Assembly: GCA_014490595.1 (NCBI GenBank)
Contig: CP061031.1
Coordinates: forward strand, 682,001 to 746,000
Reading direction: 5' to 3'
Source: Corynebacterium wankanglinii
GTDB taxonomy: Bacteria > Actinomycetota > Actinomycetes > Mycobacteriales > Mycobacteriaceae
Length of the DNA: 64,000 bases
Shown: positions 33,803 through 42,687 of the stretch, in pieces
How positions within the stretch are numbered: the stretch's first letter is position 1
How the letters are laid out: every line of letters begins with the position of its first letter
Translations under genes and position numbers: made by a program
Notes under the pieces: generated by a model
What the model was told of the DNA's origin: nothing
The model's database searches: none
Seen by the model: the letters and a program-made list of their open reading frames with translations, nothing else

Positions 33803-34844
33803 ATGATCAAGTTTGACCACATCAAGGTTGTCTATGGCGACTTTGTCGCAATCCCTGACTTCAACCTCGACGTCCACGAGGGTGAGTTCTTCACTTTCCT
33901 TGGCCCTTCCGGGTGCGGTAAATCCACCGCACTTCGCACACTTGCAGGCTTTATTACACCGTCTTCAGGAACGGTTGCGATTGACGGTAAGAATGTAACT
34001 CACGCTCACCCGTCAAAACGCGGGATTGGTATGGTGTTCCAAAACTACGCGCTGTTCCCGTCGATGAATGTGCGCGACAACATTGAATTCGGCCTCAAAA
34101 TGGCCAAATTGCCGAAGGGTGAGATTTCAGAACGGGCCACCAGAGCGGCGCGGCAAGTATCCCTCACGGACGAGCAACTAGGTAAGCAAATTTCTGAGTT
34201 ATCCGGCGGCCAGCAGCAGCGCGTTGCTATCGCGCGAGCCCTGGTCATGGAACCAAGTATTCTGCTCCTCGACGAGCCGTTGTCGAACCTCGACGCGCGC
34301 CTTCGAAAGCAGCTGCGTATCCAGCTGAAGGACATCCAATCCGAGGTGGGGATCACCACGGTCTACGTCACCCACGACCAAAGAAGCCCTTTCGATGTCC
34401 GACCGCATCGCTGTGCTGGACGAGGGGCGCATCGAACAGGTCGGCACCCCGCGCGAACTATATGAGGAATCGGCAACGGAGTTTGTCTGCACCTTCCTCG
34501 GGCAGGTGAATGGGCTCAGCGAAGCTCAGATTGCTGAGCTGAATAACCAAGGAGCGCACCTCTCTCCGTCGCACACGCACTATATCCGGCCAGAGCGACT
34601 GACGATCCAACCTGCTGAAGCTCAGTCGAGTGCCGGCAGCGCCCTACGACTCCCAGCGACAGTTGTCAGCGAAAGCTACTTGGGTGACCACTCCGTTCTC
34701 GAGGTCAACGCGCTCGGCGCTCCCTTGCGGGTTAACGTGTCGGGGCCAATCCCGCAGAACATCGCAGGCCGCGAAGTCACGCTGCTGCTAGAAGACTCCT
34801 CCATTAACAGCTTCGACGCAGACGGTCGCCGGGTAGCGAAGTAG
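33803..34844 (+). pseudogene. ABC transporter ATP-binding protein (Fbp/Afu/Pot type), frameshifted
   Basis: The first part from the ATG at 33803 has Walker A GPSGCGKSTALRTL, Q-loop V-F-Q-N-Y-A-L-F-P, signature [15 protein letters not shown] and Walker B LLLDEPLSNLD. The frame breaks after V-Y-V-T-H-D-Q. The expected E-E-A follows only if two bases are restored at 34380-34387 (CAAAGAAGCC). The second part, [13 protein letters not shown] onward, carries the TOBE-like domain to 34844. It energises the permease encoded 12 bases downstream. Confidence 0.85.
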
Positions 34845-34855
34845 GAGATGAACCG

Positions 34856-36654
34856 ATGAATAAAAACCTTTTATCGATTCGCTCGATGTTGAAGTCCCCC
34901 TCAACATCGTGGTTCTCATCGTGATGACATACGTTCTTATCACCTTTTTGATCTGGCCGAACCTCTCACTCCTACTGGGAGTGTTCAGGCAGAACGGCGA
35001 ATGGAGTTTAGACGTTTTCTCCAAGCTGTTTGCTTCCGAGCGTGCGATGAAGTCGCTTCGAAACTCAATCATTCTCGCATTCGCGCTCTGCATCACGGTG
35101 AACGTGGTCGGCATCTTTATCGTTCTCGTCACCCGCTACTTTGACATCAAGGGCTCCCGGATTCTATTTCTCGGATTCGCCACGCCGCTGCTTTACGGCG
35201 GTGTCGTTATGGTTTCGGCTTACAACCTGATTTACGGTTCGAACGGCTACCTGACTAACGCGGCGGCGAGGATCTTTCCCGAGATGGACACCAACTGGTT
35301 TAAAGGTGCACTCGCGGTCATTTTGGTCATGACCTTCACTGGGACGGGAAGTCACCTGCTGTTTCTTTCTGACTCGATTTCGAAGATTGACTACCAGACC
35401 ATTGAAGCGTCAAAACAGATGGGCGCCTCGACATGGCAAACATTCAGAGCGGTTGTTCTACCAGTCCTTCGACCCATGGTGTTCGCCATCACGATTCTCA
35501 CATTCCTTGGAGGCCTTGGAGCTCTCACCGCTCCTTTGATCCTTGGCGGAGAGAACTTCCAGACGATCTCGCCGATGATTCTGACCTTCTCTCGGACTGT
35601 CAGTTCTCGCGACCTTGCTGCGACGCTAGCTATGTTCCTGGGCATCATGACCATCATCATGCTGGCGATACTTAACCGTGCCGAAAAGGGCGGAACTTAC
35701 TTTTCTGTGTCTAAGGTTCCGGTTGCGCTTCAGAAACAGAAGATTGACAACCCAGTGGTGAATGCCATTGTCCACTTCCTCGCGTGGCTCCTCTGGCTGA
35801 TCTATGTCACACCGCCCGTACTAATCTTCATTTTCTCGTTCACTAATGCTTCGGCGATTAGCAGCGGTCAAATTCGCTTTGCAGATTTCACGTTGAGCAA
35901 CTACGCACGCATCTTCACGGATCCCGCCGCCATCAAACCGTTCGCTATCTCGATCGCGTACTCCGCGGTTGCTTCAGTGGTGGTTGTTTTCGCGATGCTT
36001 TTTGTCGCACGCTTGATCCAGCGACACCGCAATACTGTGACAATCTGGCTCGAGTACCTCTTGCACATCCCTTGGTTGCTGCCGGGAACGATGATCGCAT
36101 TGGGTCTCCTGCTTACCTTCAGCACACCGCAGCCACTGGTGTTCGGGCAGGTTCTTTCTGGCACGGTGATTCTGCTGGCAATCGGTTACGTAATCGAGAA
36201 GATTCCATTTACGCTCAGGATGCTGAAGGCCTCTTACACAGGTGTTCCCGACAATCTCGAGGAAGCTGGGTCACTGCTTGGAGCTAGCGAGTTCAATATT
36301 TTCAGGAAGATCCTTTTGCCAATCGTATTGCCTGTCGCTGCGGCAATCACTGCTCGAAACTTCAATGCGTTGTTGGACGACTACGACACCGCAATCTTCC
36401 TTGCGCACCCGTTCTACCAGCCGTTAGGCATTTTCATCTACAACGCAACTGAGTCGGACACCTTGAATGATACGACTGCGCTCACGTTTGTTTACACGGT
36501 GCTCCTGATGATCATTTCTAGCTTGGTGCTTTACTCGGTTTACGGTCGCAGCAGCAAGCCGTCTCACGCCCGTCGCCGATTCGGATTGGGATGGCTGAGG
36601 AACATCTTCCGCCGTAGGGCGCTCCCGACTAAAATGAACGAGGTTATGAATTAA
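34856..36654 (+). CDS. ABC transporter permease, two fused BPD domains
   Basis: The long frame runs from about 34900 to 36654 (581 codons). The true start is probably the ATG at 34856 (MNKNLLSIRSMLKSP) after GAGATGAACCG; joining it needs one extra C in the C5 run at 34897-34901. There are about twelve helices in two halves, each with an EAA loop: E-A-S-K-Q-M-G-A-S-T near residue 190 and E-A-G-S-L-L-G-A-S near 470. This is the FbpB/AfuB architecture, in which one chain forms the whole channel. The substrate is probably a phosphodiester or organophosphate, given the cytoplasmic GDPD gene that starts on its stop codon. Confidence 0.85.
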
Positions 36655-37517
36655 TGGCATTCGATGTTATTGGTGATCCCGCCTATCAAGACATAAACCA
36701 CCGCTTCTTGTCTGCAATCAGAGCTAAGAAACCACTGGTGGCTGTTCACCGAGGGCAGAACTCGGGCAGTATCGTTGAGAACACAGCCAAGGCAGTTCGG
36801 GCTGCGGTAGTCTCCGGGGCCGACATTGTGGAGATTGATGTTATCGAATCGACCGACGGTGATTTCTTCACGTTTCACAACGGCTACGAAGGTCACTACT
36901 TTGGGTTGGACCAAGACATCTTAACCCTGTCAACAGGGGAGCTGGAGCGCCTGCAATATGAAACTTTTGTTTCGGCCGAGGCTGAGAAGTGCGGGGTCGA
37001 AAAACTCGCGACCATTCTCGAGGCATCTTCGGATACGATAATCAACATCGACCGGTCGTGGAATTACTGGCAGAGACTGTTGCCGTTCCTCGATAGTTTT
37101 CAATGCGCAGAGCGGGTGCTGCTAAAAGCGCCAGTATCGATCCAGTGGTTAGAGGAGCTTGCCTCCCACCCGGTGAAGTATCCATTCATGCCGATTGTGA
37201 AAACGATCGAAGAAGTGGATCTCGTCCTTTCGCTTGGCGGGATCAACACTATGGCAATCGAGATTGTCGCGGAGAATGATGGCTCGGAGTTGGCATCTCC
37301 CGATCTTGCAAAGAATCTGCATGACGCGAATCTTTTGGTGCAGCTCAATGCACTGAACCTTCCGAACCGTGTTCCGCTATTTCTCGGTTGGGACGACGAA
37401 GTTTCGGTTCTGGATGAACCTGAAAAGGGTTGGGGTCTCCTTGTAGATCACGGCGCCGACATCATCCAGACCGATTGGCCGATGCTGCTCAACCGCTTCC
37501 TCTCATCGCGCAAATAG
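36654..37517 (+). CDS. cytoplasmic glycerophosphodiester phosphodiesterase family protein
   Basis: The product has 287 residues with no signal peptide. GDPD motifs are A-V-H-R-G-Q-N-S-G-S-I-V-E-N-T (catalytic His, metal Glu), V-E-I-D-V and F-T-F-H-N. The last is H-D in canonical enzymes; here Asp is Asn, which may alter activity. The late G-A-D-I-I-Q-T-D-W-P closes the barrel. It would cleave imported glycerophosphodiesters to glycerol-3-phosphate and an alcohol. The ATG overlaps the last base of the permease stop codon, so the genes are coupled. Confidence 0.85.
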   Translation: MAFDVIGDPAYQDINHRFLSAIRAKKPLVAVHRGQNSGSIVENTAKAVRAAVVSGADIVEIDVIESTDGDFFTFHNGYEGHYFGLDQDILTLSTGELERLQYETFVSAEAEKCGVEKLATILEASSDTIINIDRSWNYWQRLLPFLDSFQCAERVLLKAPVSIQWLEELASHPVKYPFMPIVKTIEEVDLVLSLGGINTMAIEIVAENDGSELASPDLAKNLHDANLLVQLNALNLPNRVPLFLGWDDEVSVLDEPEKGWGLLVDHGADIIQTDWPMLLNRFLSSRK

Positions 37518-37599
37518 GGGAGGCTGAGCGGCATCGGTTGACGGCGGCAATTAGAATTGGCGCTTACCATTTCTCCGTCAGCTTTCCCGAGGCCGGTCA

Positions 37600-38652
37600 A
37601 TGCAAAACACACGCAGCCACAAAACGCGCGTCACGATGGATGATGTGGCGCGCGTTGCGGGTGTTTCCCGCGCAACCGTGTCTCGAGTAATGACCGGGAA
37701 TTCCTCGGTTAGCAAAGAAACGATCGCCCGAGTAAACGATGCAATCTCTTCGTTAGGCTATGTGCCTAATGTTGCAGCTCAAACCTTAGCGGGACGCAAG
37801 AATGAGATTCCGACGGTGGGATTACTGCTTCGAAATCCCGCGAGCACCTACTACGGCTTCTTCTACTCGCAGCTTCAGCGCCAATCAGAAGAAGCTGGTT
37901 TCCAGCTCGTTGCTTCGGTGCCCACAATCAGAGGCCGCACCGCCGACGAGCTTTCGGCGCTCGACCGGATGCTAAAGCTCGGTGTCAACGGCATATTTCT
38001 TGCGACCGGCTCCATCCGCCCGTCAGACGTGGAACTTCTCCTTGATACTGTCCCGATGATTTCGATCGGGCGTCCGGAACTCCACGATGAGATTACAGCG
38101 ATTTCTTACGACGAGGACGCGCATGGCGAGATAATGGCGAACAATGTTATCTATCATGGTCATCAGACTGTTTGTGTCGTGAATGTTCCCGCTGAGGTGT
38201 CTTCATCCGAGTCGCACAGGTCGCTAGCGATGATCCGAACTCTTCGAGAAGCAGGGGTGGACGTTGCAGTCGTTGATGCTGGGGGACACGGCAAACGGAT
38301 GGCGACCATAAAACGGGTTCTCGAACTCGTCAGTTCCGGGCGCGCTACTTGCGTAATGTTTCCCGCAGACGACCGAGCTTTGCAGTTCATTGACTATTGC
38401 ACTATGGCTGGCTTGAAAATTCCTGAAGCTGTCAGCGTTACTGGCGTGGATGGAGTGTTTCCGAGGTGGCAGGATCTCGGTCTAGCCACTCTTCGGCTGC
38501 CTGTTGAAGGGGTAGTGGCACGGGCCTCTCAGGTAATGGGTTCAAGATTGGAAAACCCGCGGCAGCCCGTGGTTCATGAAACGCTAGTGGGCCATTTTGT
38601 GCCAGGGCGCACGCTGGCCACGGCTCATCAATTCTCAGGCGGCGGGCGCTAA
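37600..38652 (+). CDS. LacI family transcriptional regulator
   Basis: The product has 350 residues. The HTH and hinge read MDDVARVAGVSRATVSRVM (about 13-31) and Y-V-P-N-V-A-A-Q-T-L-A-G, followed by a periplasmic-binding-protein-like effector domain (V-G-L-L-L-R-N-P-A-S-T-Y-Y, S-V-T-G-V-D-G). It is the last gene of the ABC/GDPD run, 82 bases after GDPD. Three LacI-like palindromes at 32503, 32580 and 41665 are its likely targets. The effector is unknown; a glycerophosphodiester or derived sugar is an inference. Its end overlaps galT by 4 bases tail to tail. Confidence 0.9.
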   Translation: MQNTRSHKTRVTMDDVARVAGVSRATVSRVMTGNSSVSKETIARVNDAISSLGYVPNVAAQTLAGRKNEIPTVGLLLRNPASTYYGFFYSQLQRQSEEAGFQLVASVPTIRGRTADELSALDRMLKLGVNGIFLATGSIRPSDVELLLDTVPMISIGRPELHDEITAISYDEDAHGEIMANNVIYHGHQTVCVVNVPAEVSSSESHRSLAMIRTLREAGVDVAVVDAGGHGKRMATIKRVLELVSSGRATCVMFPADDRALQFIDYCTMAGLKIPEAVSVTGVDGVFPRWQDLGLATLRLPVEGVVARASQVMGSRLENPRQPVVHETLVGHFVPGRTLATAHQFSGGGR

Positions 38653-39764
38653 TCGGGAACGTATAGTTGTCGCATTTTACTGGCAACTGATTCGGGGGTG
38701 GTGTCGCTAACCCAAACCCCCATCCCGGATTCGCTGCCCGCCAGGTATTTCATCCGGCCGGGGGAGCGCATGAGAGAGAACAGCTGAAGATGCAGCCTGC
38801 CATCGTCTGGCGACTTAGCGGGTGCCTGGTTCCATGCCGCAATGTAGGGTGTCCGCTCAACGCCCTCAAAGAACATGTCGACTGCGCGGAACAGGGAGTC
38901 AAGTATGGCCGCGAGGTCATCCCGTTCCTCGGAGGTGAGATGGGGGAATGAGGGGACCGCTCGTTTTGCCATCACCATAATTTCGAGGGGCCATTTGGCA
39001 GCGGCGGGGGTGAACACGAGGAAGTGGGGGGTGTCGGCGATAACGCGATCGCCGGCATGGAGCTCAGCCGCGATGATCTCGTCGAAGAGCGATGTGCTCC
39101 GGCTCGACCGATGGGTGCGCGCCTGTTTCGCGATGGCCGCAGCACGAGGAGGCACGAACGGGTAAGAGTAAATCTGGCCGTGCGGGTGATGAAGAGTTAC
39201 GCCAATCTCCTCGCCGCGATTCTCGAACGGGAACACCAAAGCGACATCATCGATGGCTTCCAACTCCTCCGTTCGCTGCGCCCACACGTCGATGAGGGCA
39301 CGCTTTCTCGCCAGCGGGAGATCTTTGAATGAACCGTCTGCGTCTGGGGTGAAACACACGACCTCGCAGCGGCCGAGGGCAGGAGCGCGGTGGAAGAGCT
39401 CATTTCCGCCAACGTAGGGATCGTGGCCTTCCGCAAAGCCGAGGTGCATACTCAACGACGGAAACCGGTTCTCAAAAACCGTTATTTGGTAATCGTCTTC
39501 GGGAATTTCACTAGGATGCTGTCCCAGACGTGTAGGAGCCAGAGGGTCCTCGTTTGCGGGAGGCAAGAACGTGCGGTTCTGGCGATGTGCCGCGTAGATC
39601 GCCCAATCGCCGGTCAGAGGATCTCGGCGCATCCACGACTCAGTTTGCACGCGCGCCAAGTCGCGAAAATCGCTGGCGGTTCGTTCGGGGGTGCCTGGCT
39701 CGTCGAAATAGAGGAGCTCGCGGCCATCGGAAAGGTTGGTTCTGGTTACTCGTAGCTCGCCCAT
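38649..39764 (-). CDS. galT: galactose-1-phosphate uridylyltransferase
   Basis: The product has 371 residues (MGELRVTRTNLSDGRELLYF). The active-site His lies in H-H-P-H-G-Q-I-Y-S-Y-P-F (H-P-H). R-R-D-P-L-T-G-D-W and F-E-N-R-F-P-S-L are conserved substrate contacts. It exchanges UDP between glucose-1-P and galactose-1-P in the Leloir pathway. galK and galE are not adjacent. It shares the lower-GC island and sits between the LacI gene and the secreted GDPD gene. Confidence 0.93.
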   Translation of the reverse strand: MGELRVTRTNLSDGRELLYFDEPGTPERTASDFRDLARVQTESWMRRDPLTGDWAIYAAHRQNRTFLPPANEDPLAPTRLGQHPSEIPEDDYQITVFENRFPSLSMHLGFAEGHDPYVGGNELFHRAPALGRCEVVCFTPDADGSFKDLPLARKRALIDVWAQRTEELEAIDDVALVFPFENRGEEIGVTLHHPHGQIYSYPFVPPRAAAIAKQARTHRSSRSTSLFDEIIAAELHAGDRVIADTPHFLVFTPAAAKWPLEIMVMAKRAVPSFPHLTSEERDDLAAILDSLFRAVDMFFEGVERTPYIAAWNQAPAKSPDDGRLHLQLFSLMRSPGRMKYLAGSESGMGVWVSDTTPESVASKMRQLYVPD

Positions 39765-39863
39765 CTTTTTGGCCTTTCAGATTCGTCGGATGGCTGTCAT
39801 TTATGCATTTGGTGGTGAGACCCCCGCTGAGTCTCACTCAGCGAACTTCGTGGTCTCATTGAA

Positions 39864-39919
39864 AACTGCTCCCCGGTAGTCGGTAACTGATTTCTCAGTC
39901 CAACTAATGGGGAGCAGTT
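39864..39919 (-). terminator. putative terminator of the secreted GDPD gene
   Basis: AACTGCTCCCC (39864-39874) and GGGGAGCAGTT (39909-39919) are exact complements, and the minus-strand transcript continues into TTTTC. The loop of about 34 bases is long, and AACTGATTTCTCAGT inside can form a small second hairpin. It lies 51 bases beyond the gene end. Confidence 0.55.
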
Positions 39920-39969
39920 CAGATTGCGGCGGGGGTCTGCGGAAACGGGGGTTGAGATTCGAAACCGAC

Positions 39970-41652
39970 TTACATCGGAAGCATTGCACGAATCTGATCC
40001 GCGGCGGTGTTGATCGGGCCGCCCAAGCCGGCGATCAAAGCGAGAACTACTGCGAACGCGCCGAGGAAGGTGCCGCCGATGAACAGCCCGGCGCTGCTAC
40101 CGGCCCTCGATGAAGTGTCTTGCTGGACAGTAGGGGCAGCAACAGTGGTGGTCACAACGGTTGTTTTCGGCGCCGGCGCGGGCGGGATGACGGTGGTGAC
40201 TACTGGTGCTGGTGCGGGTGCGGTTACAGTCGTAGCCGTTGGCACGACAAGGTCGGCCTGAACCCAGTCGACTGACATGTAGTCGGGATGGGTGAAAGTG
40301 AACTTGATTCGGTTGGTGCCCTTCTTCAAGTCGTACTTGCCCAAGCTAATTACCGTGAAGTGGCGGTTGTGGGTGGTATTCGGGGTTGCCACCACTCGGC
40401 GCTGCCCATCGCCGGTCTCCACCGTGACGGTGCCACCGGGCTCGGTGTCGGCGGACTGGCGCATGGTCAGCTCGTACTCGCCGTCCTTAGGAATATCGAA
40501 ATCCAGTGCCCAGAACTCGTCTCGGATGTACTGAATGATCTGTGCCCCATCGAGGTTGCACGCGTCAATCGGATTGCCGGGATGGGCAACGGGAACCTTG
40601 CAATCGTTCTTCTCGTTGTCGTCCTTGAACCACGCCGGATCGTTCACGTAATCTTCGGCTTGGACTCGAATAGAACCTTCCTTCAGACCGTACTTGGTGA
40701 TGTCCTCGCCGGAGCGCCAAGCGTAGATGGACTTTACATTGTCGGTCTGAATAATGTCTGCGCCACGGGCAACGTGGTAGCCCCAACCGGTAGCCGGATC
40801 GATGAGGGAGGCCTCGTCCGTGTGGCCACCGCCCACAGAGTTCCACATAGAGTTGGCGTAGATGGCGGCCTTGCCGTCTACCTTTTTCCAGAAATCGTCA
40901 GCACCTTGAGGGTCGGAATCGGAGTCCCAGGCGATTTCGAAAACGTCTGGCATGACACCGGCTTCGACAAACTTGTCAAAGTGGTCAGCTTCCTTGTCGT
41001 TGATAACGTGCATGTAATAGGCGTCAGGGTTCGCTTTCATAAACGCGACCGCTTCCTCGACGGTAGGGGATCCCTTGAAAAGGGCGTATTGGAGCATGTC
41101 CTCTTCCAGAATCTCCGTGAGCATTTGGTCGCGGTGCTCCCAACCCTTGTCAAGGTTGAGGAGCACATTCTTACCCTTCACCGCCGCGAGAACTTCCTTG
41201 AAGGTCGGTACCTGATATTCGGTTACAGGTGCGGGACCATTGCCCTGGTTCTGGCGCAGGCGCAGTTTCTTGATCTCCTCAAGAGTCATGTCCGCAACGT
41301 TGCCCGTTCCGTTTGTGGTGCGGTCGACAGTCTTATCGTGCATGAGGACGAGATGGCCATCCTTGGTGCTGCTGATGTCGATCTCCACAATGTCGGCACC
41401 GTCCTTGATAGCGTCGAGAATGCCGGGAATTGAATTTTCGGGATTATCGCGCCACTGGCCGCGGTGGGCAGCGATCCACGGAGTCGGGGCAGGACCGTGT
41501 GGAAGGCGAATGCGGGAAACTGCGTCGTGCGACTGGACAATGGTGGATTCTGCGGCAACCGCCGCGACGCTAGTAATAGCGCCGATCTGAGATAGGCCGA
41601 CCAGGATTGCGATTGAGCCTGAAAATTTGATGGAGTTTCTCACAGCGAACAT
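39970..41652 (-). CDS. secreted, membrane-anchored glycerophosphodiester phosphodiesterase with CBM6-like domain
   Basis: From the ATG at 41652 (MFAVRNSIKFSGSIAILVGL) the product has 560 residues. The order is signal peptide (to about 35); GDPD domain with A-A-H-R-G, E-N-S-I, V-E-I-D-I-S-S-T and L-M-H-D-K-T-V-D-R-T-T; a carbohydrate-binding-like module starting I-R-V-Q-A-E-D-Y (about 345-490); a Val/Thr/Pro-rich linker; and a C-terminal membrane helix. A TTG nine codons upstream lies inside the operator at 41665 and is rejected. It hydrolyses glycerophosphodiesters or teichoic-acid-like polymers outside the cell. Confidence 0.85.
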   Translation of the reverse strand: MFAVRNSIKFSGSIAILVGLSQIGAITSVAAVAAESTIVQSHDAVSRIRLPHGPAPTPWIAAHRGQWRDNPENSIPGILDAIKDGADIVEIDISSTKDGHLVLMHDKTVDRTTNGTGNVADMTLEEIKKLRLRQNQGNGPAPVTEYQVPTFKEVLAAVKGKNVLLNLDKGWEHRDQMLTEILEEDMLQYALFKGSPTVEEAVAFMKANPDAYYMHVINDKEADHFDKFVEAGVMPDVFEIAWDSDSDPQGADDFWKKVDGKAAIYANSMWNSVGGGHTDEASLIDPATGWGYHVARGADIIQTDNVKSIYAWRSGEDITKYGLKEGSIRVQAEDYVNDPAWFKDDNEKNDCKVPVAHPGNPIDACNLDGAQIIQYIRDEFWALDFDIPKDGEYELTMRQSADTEPGGTVTVETGDGQRRVVATPNTTHNRHFTVISLGKYDLKKGTNRIKFTFTHPDYMSVDWVQADLVVPTATTVTAPAPAPVVTTVIPPAPAPKTTVVTTTVAAPTVQQDTSSRAGSSAGLFIGGTFLGAFAVVLALIAGLGGPINTAADQIRAMLPM

Positions 41653-41664
41653 TGAACCAAAGGG

Positions 41665-41678
41665 TGAAAGCGCTTTCA
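41665..41678 (-). promoter_or_regulatory. LacI-type operator O3 (perfect palindrome)
   Basis: TGAAAGCGCTTTCA is a perfect 14-base palindrome 12 bases upstream of the secreted GDPD start. The same core occurs twice upstream of the ABC operon. Its position would block transcription or initiation when a LacI-type repressor is bound. Confidence 0.75.
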
Positions 41679-41736
41679 ATCCGGAAGAGGATTCTATCCA
41701 GCTGTTCAGATTAAATTCTTCTGCTGTTCATCTGCA

Positions 41737-42390
41737 TTACCGGGCGTTCACATGTTTCTTCGACCGGTCGAACATCAGCATCACAAACCCTGCTGCGATC
41801 CAGATGGCAAGCACCCTCCATGCGCCGCCGGCGCCGCCGTCGAAAAAGGCGAGCGAGCGAACTAGGAATCCGGTGGCGCCGATGGGCATCCACTGGCCGA
41901 TGAGTGCCGCAGCGTGCGGGAGTAACCAGGGGCCTGTGGCCAAGCCGGAGAGCGGGTTGCCCACAAAGATGGTGAGCACTGCGCCGATGCCGATGCCGGG
42001 TGTGTCGGTGAGTGCAGCGAGGCCTGCCGTAAGCATCGAGGTGGCCAGAATGCCCATAGAGGTGGCCAACCACTCCATGCCGAAGATGCCGCCAAGGGCC
42101 CCGTAGACGGAGTGCAGCATCCAGGTTGCCACGAGTCCGCCGACCATAGCGATGCCGGTAACCACAGCCATCTTGGCTCACTTATGTCCGCGGAAGGGGA
42201 AGGTAGCGATGACGGCGGAGATGATGCCGCCGAACGCCAGCGGCAGGCCGAGAAGGCTGTGGCCGGACGCCTGCGGGTCGTCCTGGGTGGTCGGTGCGAG
42301 GTCTTCGTGTTCCTCGCCGACTTTGACGAGCGCCCCGAGCAATCCTGGAGGGAGACGGTACACGGCGTCGTCGGCTTGAAGCTGCCGTCG
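41737..42390 (-). pseudogene. multi-pass membrane protein, truncated and with in-frame TGA
   Basis: The minus strand from about 42390 reads Y-R-L-P-P-G-L-L-G-A-L-V-K-V, then S-L-L-G-L-P-L-A-F-G-G-I-I-S-A-V-I, then R-G-H-K, TGA (42180-42178), A-K-M-A-V-V-T-G in the same frame, continuing through four or five helices to 41737. The TGA probably replaced TGG (Trp), a substitution rather than an indel. The N-terminal part is missing where the sequence meets a TetR fragment on the other strand. The family resembles actinobacterial ABC-2-like membrane proteins; the function is unknown. Confidence 0.55.
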
Positions 42391-42391
42391 C

Positions 42392-42687
42392 TTGCGCAGG
42401 CGATTTTTGGCGGAGCTTATCGACGAAGGCGATTTCGAACGCGTCCGCACCCGTTTCGGCAGCGGCGCCGTCGACCGCGTCCGGAGGATCTACGCCGACA
42501 TCTTGGAGCGCGTGGCGGCGGCTGGGCTGTGCCCCGCGGGGAGGGACCCCGTCCGCTTCCACCGCGCGCTGGCGGCGGTTGCCAAGCCGCTGCCGGCTGC
42601 CGAGGTGCTGGGGAGGAGTATGCCGACCAGCAGGAGTTCGTGGTCAACGTGCTGCTGGACGGGTTCAAGGCGGAGGCGGCGGGCTAA
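42392..42687 (+). pseudogene. C-terminal part of a TetR family regulator
   Basis: The plus strand encodes L-R-R-R-F-L-A-E-L-I-D-E-G-D-F-E, then R-R-I-Y-A-D-I-L-E-R-V-A-A-A-G-L and L-P-A-A-E-V-L-G, and after a missing G near 42609-42614 the closing E-E-Y-A-D-Q-Q-E-F-V-V-N-V-L-L-D-G-F. This resembles a TetR ligand domain. The N-terminal DNA-binding HTH is absent. It abuts the truncated membrane-protein gene head to head, so it is not functional as a repressor. Confidence 0.55.

Noticed and set aside
40288..41433. A 381-codon plus-strand frame opposite the secreted GDPD gene
   Set aside because: The minus strand encodes clear GDPD motifs; the plus-strand product has no features of a real protein family.
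41653..41679. TTG start nine codons upstream for the secreted GDPD
   Set aside because: It lies within the LacI-type palindrome; the ATG at 41652 gives a better signal peptide.
42178..42180. TGA read as selenocysteine or programmed readthrough
   Set aside because: No SECIS-like hairpin was apparent, the expected residue is Trp, and the gene is truncated anyway.
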